A DNA stretch of 64,000 nt from Adenophora triphylla var. japonica (Eukaryota > Streptophyta > Magnoliopsida > Asterales > Campanulaceae): NCBI GenBank assembly GCA_022495995.1, contig JAFEMH010000527.1, forward strand, positions 310,001 through 374,000, in the 5' to 3' direction. The first letter of the stretch is position 1. Every line of letters starts with the position of its first letter. The notes beneath the pieces are model-generated. The model was not told the origin of the DNA. It saw only the letters and a list, made by a program, of their open reading frames with translations, and made no database searches. Below are positions 21,331 through 31,853 of this stretch, one piece after another. Both the position numbers and the translations under genes were made by a program.

Positions 21331-21890
21331 AAACCAGTTTAAATATTTAGGGTTGTGACTCTTTGAATGGACATTCGCTAAAGAGTATGACTGTTCGGAG
21401 AGGCACACCCGGATCGACCATGCAAGGCATAGAGCACGCCCGTGCAAGTATGGAGCGGCCGTGCCAATTTTGGTGACATGCCCGTGCAAAGCATGGAGCG
21501 GCCGTGTAACTTTGTTGACTCGGCCGTGCAGCTGAGGCACCAGTTCGGATAAGTTGTGTCTTTTCAAGACCACAACACCAACTCTATAAATAGGGCTGGA
21601 CTCCTTGGAACTGATATATAGAAATAAAAATTACTGAGTTAAATTACTTCTTGAGTCTTTCTTCTTATTAATCCTATCTTTCGAGTCAAACAATCAAAAG
21701 CTTCGATTATTGTTCCATAGTTATTCAAAGGAGTGTAACTTTGAATAAGAGTGCGTAGGTTTTGTATCCTGGAGGTGAAATTCGTTGAGACCATTATACC
21801 ATAGTGGGACGAATTAAATACCTTAAAGATAACATCTTTTGGTGTGCCTAACCTACTGATTCCTTACCCACAATCGAGTCATATGCAACT
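21331..21890 (+). repeat. Copia-A 5' LTR, right part
   Basis: This continues the LTR after the CACTA insertion and matches 30782-31340. It carries repeated GGCCGTGCA / GCCCGTGCA motifs (21412-21532) in the presumed U3, and a TATAAATA box. Confidence 0.9.
21584..21592 (+). promoter_or_regulatory. TATA box of Copia-A 5' LTR
   Basis: CTATAAATA is preserved in both LTRs (31034-31042 in the 3' copy). A start about 30 bases downstream would define the U3/R border. Confidence 0.65.
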
Positions 21891-21912
21891 GTTTTAAGGT
21901 ATTTAATTTCGT
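21809..21912 (+). promoter_or_regulatory. inverted repeat spanning the LTR end in place of a tRNA primer site
   Basis: ACGAATTAAATACCTTAAA inside the LTR (21809-21827) is the complement of TTTAAGGTATTTAATTTCGT (21893-21912), except for one extra T. The second arm starts two bases after the LTR end, where a primer binding site belongs. No TGG-beginning tRNA-type site is seen there, unlike in Copia-B and the Sirevirus. Confidence 0.7.
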
Positions 21913-21916
21913 ATAG

Positions 21917-23378
21917 ATGGAGTCAGTCTTGATGAAGGGACAACTACCCGAAGCAGATAAGTTAGAGAGGCTAAATGGGCTTAACTACAAGCGTTGGAGC
22001 TTGAAGATGGAATACCTTCTCACTATTGCAAAGGTATTCTATATGCTATGTGATCCTTATCCAAAGGAAAATGAAAATGATAAAGCAACCGAGGCACAGC
22101 AAATCGAGGATGCTGAAAAAGTGAAGAAATGGAAATCGGATGACTTCATTTGCCGATTCACCATTCTGCAAGCATTGAAAAACATGTTGTTCAACGTGTT
22201 CCAAATACACAAGACCGCCGTTGATGTTTGGTTTGCAATCAAACGAAGGTACGTCAATGAAGATGCTGGTAATAAATCTTTTTTGGTCAATAAATTTATT
22301 GAATACAAGATGGTAGACTCGAGGCCTGTCATTGATCAAGTTAATGAACTCAATGACATAGCCATCGAATGTGCCGATGCGGGTGAACCCATTTCTGAGA
22401 CATTTCAAGTTTCAACCATCATTGGTAAACTTCCACCTTCTTGGAAAGATTATCAAAAGAAATTGAAGCATAAGAAGAAGGCCATATCTTTAGATGAACT
22501 TCTTCAAGGCATCCAAATTGAGACTGAAAGTCTCAAACGTGATGGCTCAATTTTTGAGAAGATTGATGGTGTAAACTATGTGAAAAATAAAAATGTTGCC
22601 GGAACTTCCAAGGGAAACCAAGGAAAATTCAAATGGAAAAACAACTTTAAAAATGATGGAAAGGGTAAAGCTAAGAAAAAGCAGAAGAGTTCTTGTTATG
22701 TTTGTGGAAAAACAAACCATTTGGCTAAAATCTGCTATTACCGCAAAGGGCAACAGAAAGATGAACAAGCAAATGTAGTTGAGAGCAAATTCATTAGCAT
22801 GCTTTCCGAAATCTGTCTAGTCAACAATGTCGACTCAAATTGGTGGACTGATTCAGGGGCTACATGTCATGTAACTCCAAATCGAAGCTTGTTCAAAACA
22901 TATGAAGAAGTGAAAGAGCCGAAAGCTGTTTATATGGGAAATGCTTCTACAAGCGAGGTTTTGGGCATAGGGACCATTATTCTCCCCCTCACTTCGGGAA
23001 AGACTCTTACTTTGAAAAATGTGTATCATATTCCCTCTATGAGGAAGAATCTTGTATCCGTCCCTAAATTGGACGAAAATGGCTTTAAGGTAACCTTTCG
23101 CGCCCAACAAGTGAATATCACTAAAAATGGGACGTTTGTTGGAAAGGGCTACATTAAAGATCAAATGTATTTATTGAGCATTGATAATAAAATTACCAGT
23201 TCTTCTTACTTTGTTGATTCTAATTTTAATGTTGAAAAGAATGATTTTTGGCATTCTAGATTAGGACATATTGGTATGAATGCAATGAGTCGTATGATTA
23301 AATATGAGTATATTCCTAAATCTTCGACTATTTATTCTATGAATAATTATGAATGTTGGGCTCAATCTAAGTTGACTA
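21917..23378 (+). CDS. Copia-A gag, protease and start of integrase, 5' portion
   Basis: The ATG lies 27 bases after the LTR. The frame is open through the UBN2/gag domain (LNGLNYKRWSLKMEYLL near residue 20, then FKIHK-like and KLPPSWKDYQKKLKHKKKAI near 175), a CCHC zinc knuckle (CYVCGKTNHLAKIC, about residue 258), the aspartic protease active site (WWTDSGATCHVTP, about residue 309) and the GAG-pre-integrase block (DFWHSRLGHIGMNAM, about residue 440). It then reaches the solo-LTR insertion at 23379, where the frame runs into foreign sequence and stops at 23413. The gag-to-integrase part is otherwise undamaged. This is one copia polyprotein, cut in two by the insertion. Confidence 0.9.
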
Positions 23379-24673
23379 AGTTGGGTTTTATGGGTCCATG
23401 CGCAGTAGAATAAGCATCTAAATAACACAAAACCCAAGCCCTAAGATCCGTTCTATACGATTAATTTGAATTCCTATGAGATAGAATTTACCAACCTTTA
23501 TTGCTTTCTGGTCTTGAGCTATCGAACAATTTATCGGTGTGATTTTGAATCACAATCGTCGATCTTCAAAACCTTTGATCCTTCATATTGCTTTGAACAA
23601 TAGAACTCTAGGCCTTGATCGTTGTATGAGCGAAGACCCTCTATTAGTATCCACACGTTAGAATGAAACAAGAACGGTTCTTGAGAATTGCTAGATTCTT
23701 AAACCTTAGGAAGAGATATTGAGAAACCTTTGTTGTGAATTTTTCTATTGAAAATTTCGGCTGGACTGATTAGGGTTTTACAGAGCTTATATTTATACTA
23801 CTTTAGTATAGGTATATGTTTCCTAATCGTATTAGGAAACTGTCTGTCAAAATCGCCTTGGCCTTGCTATGTCGCACGACTCAATGAGTCCATTGGACAA
23901 GTTCTGTCGCGCGGCTACACAAGCCATATCAGGAACTCTCAATCATTCTTCCTTTGTTTTAACCAATTCATTCTAGTTGTGTGTTACCCAAATAATATAA
24001 CGTAAGAGTTCACATTTCCAATGGTACACTTCTATTTCTCCCTTTGTCTCACGATGTTATATTGAACACAAGTCATGGTCCACGTCAACTTGTACTTGTT
24101 CAATGCTTTCTCGATCTTGAGTATAATGATAGTCCAATCGCATTGGGGTGTGGCCACACACTTTTCATCATTATCACTCATCGAGGGGCCCAAGCAAAAC
24201 ATCTCTCTTTCGAGGGACAAATTCCATCTTGATTTATCATCCTTTCCATCATGAATCCGATCATGCCAAAGATAACCTTCATAAATATCGTGTTAAGATA
24301 TCGTTTGACTAAAATCAAACATGACTTTCATCATATGTAAGGTTATGATAATCTCAGGTCTAGGGACTAAATGAAGTGACCACATGAGATTTAATTATGA
24401 CATTTGACCATGACATAAATCTCATACGGGTCAAGTCCAGTCACTTGTTCACTAACAAGTACCCATAATTTCAATGTGCATCTCTATGCATATAATCATC
24501 ATATGATTATCTATTGAAAATTATACTAATTATTCTTTTAATAATTAGGGACGAAGATTATTACAATAAATATGCAAAATGTATAATAATCTAATAATAA
24601 ACTTTAAACGATAAAGACAATACATAACGGTTTTAGGTTAAACATAACTAAAGCCTAGGGCATTACACCAACA
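23379..24673 (-). mobile_element. solo LTR inserted in reverse orientation into Copia-A pol
   Basis: A 1.3-kb non-coding insert is flanked by GACTA duplications (23374-23378, 24674-24678). On the minus strand it starts TGTTGGTGTAATGCC and ends ACCCAACT, close to the TG...CA rule with one changed terminal base. Removing it rejoins the integrase frame (AQSKLTK to SFKSVVRSTRL). No internal region is present, so it is read as the product of LTR-LTR recombination. Confidence 0.78.
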
Positions 24674-24678
24674 GACTA

Positions 24679-26796
24679 AAACATCTTTTAAAAGTGTAGT
24701 AAGATCAACTAGGTTACTTGAGTTAATTCATACCGATATTTGTGACAACAAAGATATTTTGACAAGAGGTGGAAAACATTATTTTATTACGTTCATTGAT
24801 GATTTTTCTAAGTTTGCATTTGTGTATTTACTTAGAACAAAAGATGAAGCTTTTGACAAGTTTAAAATTTTCAAAGCCGAAGTTGAAAATCAAACCAATC
24901 TAAGGATAAAACGATTAAGATCAGATAGAGGTGGTGAATATTTCCCAAACGAGATGATTTCATTTTGTCAACAAAATGAAATTATTAGGGAATCTTCAGC
25001 ACCTAATACTCCACCACAAAATGGAGTAGCCAAGAGGAAAAATCGATCCTTAATGGAGATGGTTAGTGCCATGATTATAAATTCAAAATTACCAATGAGC
25101 TATTGGGGAGAGGCACTATTAAGTTCTGTTTATATTTGTAACAGAATTGTGAATAAACATATGAAAACTCCATATGAATTATTTAATGGGCGTAAACCTA
25201 ATATTTCACATTTAAAGGTATGGGGTTGTGTTGCATATGTTTTAGATGCAACTTTGAAAAGAAATAAACTTGGGAACAAAGTTGTGAAATCTATATTTAT
25301 TGGTTATTCTTCAATAAGCAAAGCATATAGATTTATGAGAATTAATGACAATCGTGTGTTTGAAGCTACGCGTGCTATTTTTTATGAACATTTGAACATA
25401 AAAAGTGTAGACAAGGTAGATATAAACCATGAATTGTCAAAAGAACTTGAAGTAGAAAATGCATCAAGTTCACATGATAATGGTGATGCCATTGTTAATG
25501 ATGAAAATTTGGACAACAATGAAAATGATGAAATAGTTGAGTTAAGGAGAAGCAAAAGACAAAGAATTGAAAAGAACCTTGGTCCTGACATGTTTACATA
25601 TATGTTAGAAGAGGATCCTAAAAATTTTCAAGAAGCTATGTCTATGTTTGATTCAGACTTGTGGAAAAGAGCCATGGATGATGAAGTCAAATCTATACTT
25701 GATAATGAAACATGGACTCTAGTCAATCCTCCTCCTAATACTAAACCTATTGGCTGCAAGTGGGTTTTGAAAAAGAAACTCAAAACTGATGGTACTATTG
25801 ATAAGTACAAGGCAAGATTATTAGCCAAAGGTTATAGTCAAAAAGAAGAAATTGACTATTTCGAAACATTTTCACCGGTCACTAAATTTACATCAATTAG
25901 AACTATGTTTGCTATAGCATCCATCTATGGACTAGAGGTTCATCAAATGGATGTTAAAATAACATTCTTAAATGGAGATTTAGATGAAGAAATTTACATA
26001 CAACAACCTGAGGGTTATGTCTCTAAAGGAGAAGAACATAAAGTATGTAAATTAAAGAAATCTCTATATGGACTTAAACAAGCAGCAATTCAATGGTACA
26101 AGAAGTTTAAGCAAGAAATTCGAAAGTTTGGTTTTAAGAGTAGTAAAGTAGAAAGTTGTGTTTTTACTAAAGTTACTCCTAATTATAAAGTTGTTATAAC
26201 TTTATATGTTGATGACTTGCTAATATTTGGTTCTGATATTAATTGTACTAATGAAACAAAGAACTATTTAAAGCAAGTGTTTGACATGAAGGACTTAGGT
26301 CCCGTAGATGTCATTTTAGGGGTCAAAGTGATCAAAAAGGACAAAACTTTCATATTAACTCAATCACATTACATTGAGGAAATATTAAAGAAGTTTAATT
26401 ATTTTGATTGCAAAATAAGTAAAAGTCCTATTGATCCTCATATGAAGTTAGTTCCAAATAAAGGCGAGGCCGTAAATCAAGGAGAATATGCCAAGATAAT
26501 TGGTAGCATAATGTATGTGGTTAATCATACAAGACCTGATCTTGCATGTGCAATTGGCATACTTAGTAGATTTACAAGTAATCCAAGTGAAGAACATTGG
26601 ATGAAACTAAAAAGAGTACTAAGGTACTTAAAATTCACAATAAACTATGGCTTACATTACAAGTGTAATTCACCTATACTTAAATGTTATAGTGATGCAA
26701 ATTGGGCATCAAATGTAACCAACTCCAAATTAACGAGTGGTTGGTTATTTACCATTGGAGGAGCTATAGTTGCTTGTTCTTCAAAAAGACAAACTT
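24679..26796 (+). CDS. Copia-A integrase, reverse transcriptase and start of RNase H
   Basis: This continues the polyprotein after the solo LTR. The integrase core shows HTDICDN, then RSDRGGEYFPN, then APNTPPQNGVAKRKNRS. The third catalytic residue, normally Glu in GVAERKNR, is Lys here. The reverse transcriptase follows from FQEAMSMFDSDLWKRAMDDE through GCKWVLKKKLKTDG, KARLLAKGYSQKEEIDYFET and VHQMDVKITFLNGDL to the catalytic LYVDDLLIFGS (about 26200-26232). RNase H begins YSDANWASN (about 26690). The frame is open for over 680 codons until Copia-B interrupts it after SSKRQT. A second A-rich stretch (25440-25570) is an acidic linker. Confidence 0.92.
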
Positions 26797-27318
26797 TGTT
26801 GGGATTAGAGTCCTAAACTATGAGGGAAAGGAGTCTAAGTCGGAGGAGTTGGTGAGAAGGAGGAAAATCGTCGGAGGTGGGACTGTTGTGCTGGGCGACC
26901 GCCCATGGTGGTGGCGGCCGACCGCCCACATGTACAGAAGGATGGCTCGGGGAAATTTCTTCATGGACGACCGCCCATGGGGTGGTGGGCGACCGCCCAC
27001 GTGTCGGGAGAGTTTTTCTGCAGCAGATTTTGTTTCCTATTTTGATACAAACTCTTCTTAATTTTGATTTAGGGTTTCCTTGTATTACTATATAAGCATA
27101 GATACGACCTAGAACACATTGTAGTTGTAGTAGCAACATATTAGAAGGTGTCTAATACAATTTTGGCTTGGCAATTACCCCCGGACGTAGTTCATGTGTT
27201 GAACGAACCGGGTAAACAACTCTTGTGTTCTTGTGTGTGTGATTCTTCCATTATTGTGCTTGTGGGTGTGTTGATTTCTTGTCTTGACTGCAACGGGGGT
27301 ACCACCAAATTCACAACA
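26797..27318 (+). repeat. Copia-B 5' LTR
   Basis: Four copies of a CGACCGCCCA motif (26898-27002) form two pairs; the last is followed by a CACGTG G-box. A TATATAAG box lies at 27089-27096. It is nearly identical to 28969-29493. Confidence 0.92.
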
Positions 27319-27410
27319 ACTGGTATCAGAGCCTGGTTCGGAGGATTCAAAGTTTTTCATTAGTTGATTAATTTTGAATAGCGTTCTTGGGGACTTGGTG
27401 AAGCAATCAG

Positions 27411-28319
27411 ATGAAGAACTCAATCGAGAAATTCAACGGTGTGAATTTCACGTTCTGGAGGACAAGGATTGAAGATTACCTTTATTGTAAGGATCTTCAT
27501 GGACCCTTGAAGGAGAAGCCTGAAGACATGTCACAAGGGGATTGGGAGACGTTAGATCGGAAGGCGTTAGGAGCGGTGAGGAGCGCTCTAACCGACGATG
27601 TTGCACGGAACGCTATGGAGGCCAAGACAACGGTGGAGTTGCTACAAACGCTGTCAGACATGTATGAGAAGCCATCTAATATCAATAAGGTGCATTTGAT
27701 AAAGAGGTTTGCGAATGCGAAGATGTCAGAGGGGCAGACAACAGCAAGTCATATCGGCAGTTTCAAAGGTATGGTGGACCAATTGAAAAGTGTTGATATT
27801 ACTTTCTCCGATAAAGTGCTAGCTTGTTTTCTACTAAAATCATTGCCTGATAGTTGGGAGGTTACTGTCACAACGATTAGTACGTCGAAAACAGCATTGG
27901 TGTATACGGAGGTTAGAGATCTCATCCTTCAAGAGGAGTTGAGAAGGAAAGAGAAAAGGGGAGAATCTTCCGTGGATGGGACTGCACTTAGGGTGGAGAG
28001 AAATAGGGGAAGGGGAGGACCGAAAAAGAGGAAAAAGGTCAAGTGCTACAATTGTGGCGAATTGGGTCATATCAGTTATGACTGTCCGGGTAAAGGTGGT
28101 GGTGCACACGTGGTGGATCATGGGGGAGATGTATTAATCCTAGGAGAGGAGCAGTCGGGTGAAGATTGGGTGTTGGATTCTGGAGCTTCTTGTCATGCTA
28201 GTGGGGATGCAGAATCAATGAAGCGGTATAAAACTGGAGACTTTGGGGTTATCTATCTTGGTGACGGTCAACCATTGAAGGTCAAAGGTAAGGGGGATGT
28301 GCTGATAAAGACACCTTAG
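27411..28319 (+). CDS. Copia-B gag and protease
   Basis: A 302-residue open frame starts 90 bases after the primer site. It has the gag/UBN2 fold signature (EKFNGVNFTFWRTRIEDYL at residue 6, KLF-like and HLIKRFANAKMSEG near 98, LLKSLPDSWE near 142), a basic stretch (KKRKKVK), a CCHC zinc knuckle (CYNCGELGHISYDC, about residue 213) and the protease site (WVLDSGASCHAS, about residue 256). It stops at 28319 through a one-base shift. The downstream frame (28320-28852) continues the family sequence with LGAVLQLHDVMHVPDLRRR. A Tnt1-like parent is likely. Packaging by a related autonomous element is inferred. Confidence 0.88.
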   Translation: MKNSIEKFNGVNFTFWRTRIEDYLYCKDLHGPLKEKPEDMSQGDWETLDRKALGAVRSALTDDVARNAMEAKTTVELLQTLSDMYEKPSNINKVHLIKRFANAKMSEGQTTASHIGSFKGMVDQLKSVDITFSDKVLACFLLKSLPDSWEVTVTTISTSKTALVYTEVRDLILQEELRRKEKRGESSVDGTALRVERNRGRGGPKKRKKVKCYNCGELGHISYDCPGKGGGAHVVDHGGDVLILGEEQSGEDWVLDSGASCHASGDAESMKRYKTGDFGVIYLGDGQPLKVKGKGDVLIKTP

Positions 28320-28852
28320 GGGCTGTTTTACAACTACACGATGTAATGCATGTTCCGGATTTGAGGAGAAGAGTGATTTCTTTGGGACAACTTGACAGTG
28401 AAGGGTATGGTGTGACCTTCATTGGTGGGTCTTGGGAAGTCACAAAAGGGGCTAAGGTGATAGCTCATGGGGTTAAGGGGAAGATGTTGTACTCTACCTA
28501 CAATGTCGATATTCGTTTCGGTGGGAGCAAGAGGCTAAAGAACCGGCCTATTGGTGTAGAAAGGAGAGACATCAAGAAACGGTATGTTAGGGGGGACACA
28601 AAGTTGATCAACGCGGTGTGGAAGTCCAAGTGCCCTAACAGAGAGCGTATTCAGACCAAAAGAAGACGATGCAAGAAACAAGGTGTGTTCAAGTTTCAAG
28701 GGGAAGCATTGCGAGAAAGGTGGGTCTGGAGGGAGAAGGCGAAGTTAGACTTGCGGGGAGAAATCAAGATAGAAGCTGATTTGGGGAGGCAAGAATTATC
28801 TAACACGAAGAGGTTGAAACGTCGCTTGGTTTCAACTCGCCTTAGTACTTGA
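28320..28852 (+). pseudogene. Copia-B post-protease remnant
   Basis: After the frame change, DVMHVPDLRRRVISLGQLDS and a GYGVTF block (end of protease/pre-integrase region) are followed by a lysine/arginine-rich tail ending LVSTRLST. The pol core is deleted between the pre-integrase remnant and this tail. No catalytic motifs remain. Confidence 0.65.
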
Positions 28853-28968
28853 GCAGGAGGTTCGGTAGTGTCAAGCCAATATGGGGGAAATGTGTTCGAA
28901 GGTCTTTACTCCGTGGTGGGAGTTGATGGGTGTTTCTATGCTTGTTAGTTTAGTCTTCGGTGGGAGAT

Positions 28969-29493
28969 TGTTGGGATTGGAGTCCTAAACTATGAGGGAA
29001 AGGAGTCTAAGTCGGAGGAGTTGGTGAGATCAAGGAGGAAAATCGTCGGAGGTGGGACTGTTGTGCTGGGCGACCGCCCATGGTGGTGGTGGGCGACCGC
29101 CCACATGTACAGAAGGATGGCTCGAGGAAATTTCTTCATGGGCGACCGCCCATGGGGTGGTGGGCGACCGCCCACGTGTCGGGAGTGTTTTTCTGCAGCA
29201 GATTTTGTTTCCTATTTTGAGACAAACTCTTCTTAATTTTGATTTAGGGTTTCCTTGTATTACTATATAAGCATAGATACGACCTAGAACACATTGTAGT
29301 TGTAGTAGCAACATATTAGAAGGTGTCTAATACAATTTTGGCTTGGCAATTGCCCCCGGACGTAGTTCATGTGTTGAACGAACCGGGTAAACAACTCTTG
29401 TGTTCTTGTGTGTGTGATTCTTCCATTATTGTGCTTGTGGGTGTGTTGATTTCTTGTCTTGACTGCAACGGGGGTTCCACCAAATTCACAACA
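28969..29493 (+). repeat. Copia-B 3' LTR
   Basis: This matches the 5' LTR, with a TCA insertion and about nine substitutions. All four CGACCGCCCA motifs are kept. Confidence 0.92.
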
Positions 29494-29498
29494 AACTT

Positions 29499-29854
29499 GT
29501 GTTGCTTTGTCTTCTATGGAATCTGAGTACATAGCCATGTCAATAGCTAGTAAAGATTTAATATGGTTTAGAAGATTTCTAAGAACCATACCATTTATTG
29601 ATTCTAAGAAAGGAGCCACAACTTTATATTGTGATAATCAAGCTGCCATATTCAATACAAAGAATGAGAGAATATAAAATCATAGCAAACACATTGATAT
29701 GAGATATAATCATATTAGAGATATGGTTAAAAAGGAAAAGATAACACTCGAGTATCTTCCTACAAATCAGATGTTAGCTGATTCACTAACAAAATCTTTA
29801 TCAGGGGATAAAATTACAAAGGTCATGAGAGATATGGGACTGTTACCGGTCTAA
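29499..29854 (+). pseudogene. Copia-A RNase H, 3' end
   Basis: This resumes the polyprotein after Copia-B: CVALSSMESEYIAMS, then LYCDNQAAIFNTKNERI, a TAA stop at 29676-29678, and in the same frame HSKHIDMRYNHIRD and LPTNQMLADSLTKSL before the natural end at 29854. The in-frame stop lies between the conserved DNQAAI and HSKHIDMR blocks, so the RNase H would lack its last third. Confidence 0.88.
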
Positions 29855-30404
29855 ACAAGGTCTTAATTGAAACCAACTTTATCTTAAGGTACAAGTCATA
29901 GATTTATCACCTTATGTTTAAAGTTAAAAGGAAATTCAATATTAGACATTGGTGAAATGGAAACTTTGATACATTTCGAGTGCATAACTTAAAATTAGTG
30001 GGGGTGTCACTATTTGAAAGTTTCATATCTGACCTATGCACTTTCATTACCACAACAAGATTAGGATGGATTCAAAATCCTTAATAGACTTATAGCTTTT
30101 GTAGAATGCGTTATGGACATTCTCGATAAGTCTATCTATACAAGTAAAGAAGTGAGAGGCCGCTTCTTATGGATTACTCCGGTAAAATTTCTAGAGTACT
30201 TGTGAACACCAGGATTATGCACAAGGCCCAACTACAAGGTGCTGCCAAGATCAAAAGGAACATGAAATCATACATGACGAGGATATGTCTCCTTAAAGGT
30301 TTCACATTCAACCATAAAGTTTAAGGCTCGTCCACTTAATGGGTATTCGTTATGTAAAGAAGCTGAAATTGTTTAGTGTCATTATATGTAAATAAGTGAG
30401 GGAT
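29855..30404 (+). other. Copia-A 3' untranslated region with polypurine tract
   Basis: Non-coding sequence lies between the pol end and the 3' LTR. A purine-rich AAGTGAGGGA (30393-30402) directly before the LTR is the likely plus-strand primer. Confidence 0.65.
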
Positions 30405-30661
30405 TGTTATATGTAGTAGTATTCACATATAATAATTGGTCATCTCCCATATTGAGTTTGTAAAGCAACCTTTCATTCATGGTATAAAGTCTTGTTTTTC
30501 ATTTTTTATTTTTTTGTGTCTTCTTTATCCCACATGGAATTACTAATAAAACATGTGGAGCTAAACTTGTTATATAATAGCTAAGTTTGAAGAGTTCCTA
30601 TAAGCTTGATTGAGCTTCCCTCTATTATGAAAAAATGTCAAGTATGGCTTAAAGTTTTGAG

Positions 30662-30702
<41 letters not shown>

Positions 30703-31340
30703 AAAAAAAGAAATTAATTAATTAATTTAAATATTAATTATATCTTAATACCGAATAGGGTATTAGGCGGGAGGAAGTAAACCATTTTAAATGTTTAGGG
30801 TTGTGACTCTTTGAATGGACATTCGCTAAAGAGTATATGACTGCTCGGAGAGGTACACCCTGATCGGCCGTGCAAGGCATAGAGCACGCCCGTGCAAGTA
30901 TGGAGCGGTAGTGCCAATTTTGGTGACACGACCGTGCAAAGCATGGAGCGGCTGTGCAACTTTGTTTACTCGGCCGTGCAGTTGAGGCACCAGTTCGGAT
31001 AAGTTGTGTCTTTTCAAGACCATAACACCAGCTCTATAAATAGGGCTGGACTCCTTGGAACTGATATATAGAAATAGAAATTACTGAGTTAAATTATTTC
31101 TTGAGTCTTTCTTCTTATCAATCCTATCTTTTGAGTCAAACAATCAAAAGCTTCGATTATTGTTCCATAGTTATTCAAAGGAGTGTAACTTTGAATAAGA
31201 GTTCGTAGGTTTTGTATCCTGGAGGTGAAATTCGTTGAGACCATTACACCATAGTGGGACGAATTAAATACCTTAAAGATAACATCTTTTGGTGTGCCTA
31301 ACCTACTGTTTCCTTACCCACAATCGAGTCATATACAACA
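30405..31340 (+). repeat. Copia-A 3' LTR, uninterrupted
   Basis: This is the complete LTR (936 bp), beginning TGTTATATG and ending TACAACA, with the TSD GCATG after it. It contains an (AT)n tract (about 30664-30702) longer than in the 5' copy, and the CCGTGC motif cluster. Confidence 0.93.
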
Positions 31341-31345
31341 GCATG

Positions 31346-31850
31346 ATTAATTTTTTAAGGGCGAAATAGAAATCATAATATTTTTCATCTTCAACCTCAG
31401 CCACCTTTCTTCTCAGGCCTTTCACACACACATACACCTTCCAGCCATCCACAAAAATCCACTACCACCTCCTCACAATCTTCTTAAAAGCGCTGCTCCA
31501 TCCCAATCATCACCTTCAATATTGCACATACAAACTGCTCTTTTCACTCACAAAGAATATGCAGTACAGGGATGATGGGACAAATGACGGAGAAGAGCTC
31601 AACCGATAGAAATAGGTATGAAATGCCGAAGTAGATGAACTTGCCCCATGGAAGTTGGAGTTAGAGGAGACTACTAATTCAAAGTGAGCCACCTTTCATC
31701 GCCAATAAAGTTTGGTTGCTAATCTGTCTTACTGACCCCCTAACCGAAAAACTTACCCTCAAAATCTAAAAATCCACTACAATTGCCAAAGTAAAATCCA
31801 TTTCAATTTTCCCTCTTCATTTAATTTCCATTAGTGCGCATAATTGTAGC
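31346..31850. other. unassigned sequence right of Copia-A
   Basis: A pyrimidine-rich stretch (31380-31560) resembles a plant 5' leader, but no open frame of convincing length follows. It is continuous with the sequence left of 3803 once Copia-A is removed. No function is assigned. Confidence 0.4.
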
Positions 31851-31853
31851 GAT

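Larger units (their letters stand above)
26797..29493 (+). mobile_element. Copia-B: short non-autonomous copia element
   Basis: The LTRs of 522 and 525 bp begin TGTTGGGATT and end CACAACA, and AACTT is duplicated at 26792-26796 and 29494-29498. The initiator-Met-type primer site TGGTATCAGAGCCTGG starts at 27321, two bases after the 5' LTR. A purine tract (GGTGGGAGAT) precedes the 3' LTR. About ten differences separate the LTRs, so it is a fairly recent insertion. The internal region codes only gag, protease and a fragment of pre-integrase. Integrase, reverse transcriptase and RNase H are absent, so it must have been mobilised in trans. Confidence 0.92.
3808..31340 (+). mobile_element. Copia-A: Ty1/copia LTR retrotransposon, split by three insertions
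   Basis: This is a plus-strand copia element whose two LTRs begin TGTTATATGTAG and end in CATATACAACA (3' copy) or CATATGCAACT (5' copy). Five-base TSDs GCATG flank the whole. The gene order is gag, protease, integrase, reverse transcriptase, RNase H, which is the copia order. A CACTA transposon interrupts the 5' LTR, a solo LTR interrupts pol, and a small copia element interrupts RNase H. The LTR copies differ at a few percent of positions, plus a longer AT tract in the 3' copy, so it is older than its passengers. Internal stops, insertions and an altered catalytic residue make it inactive. Confidence 0.9.
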
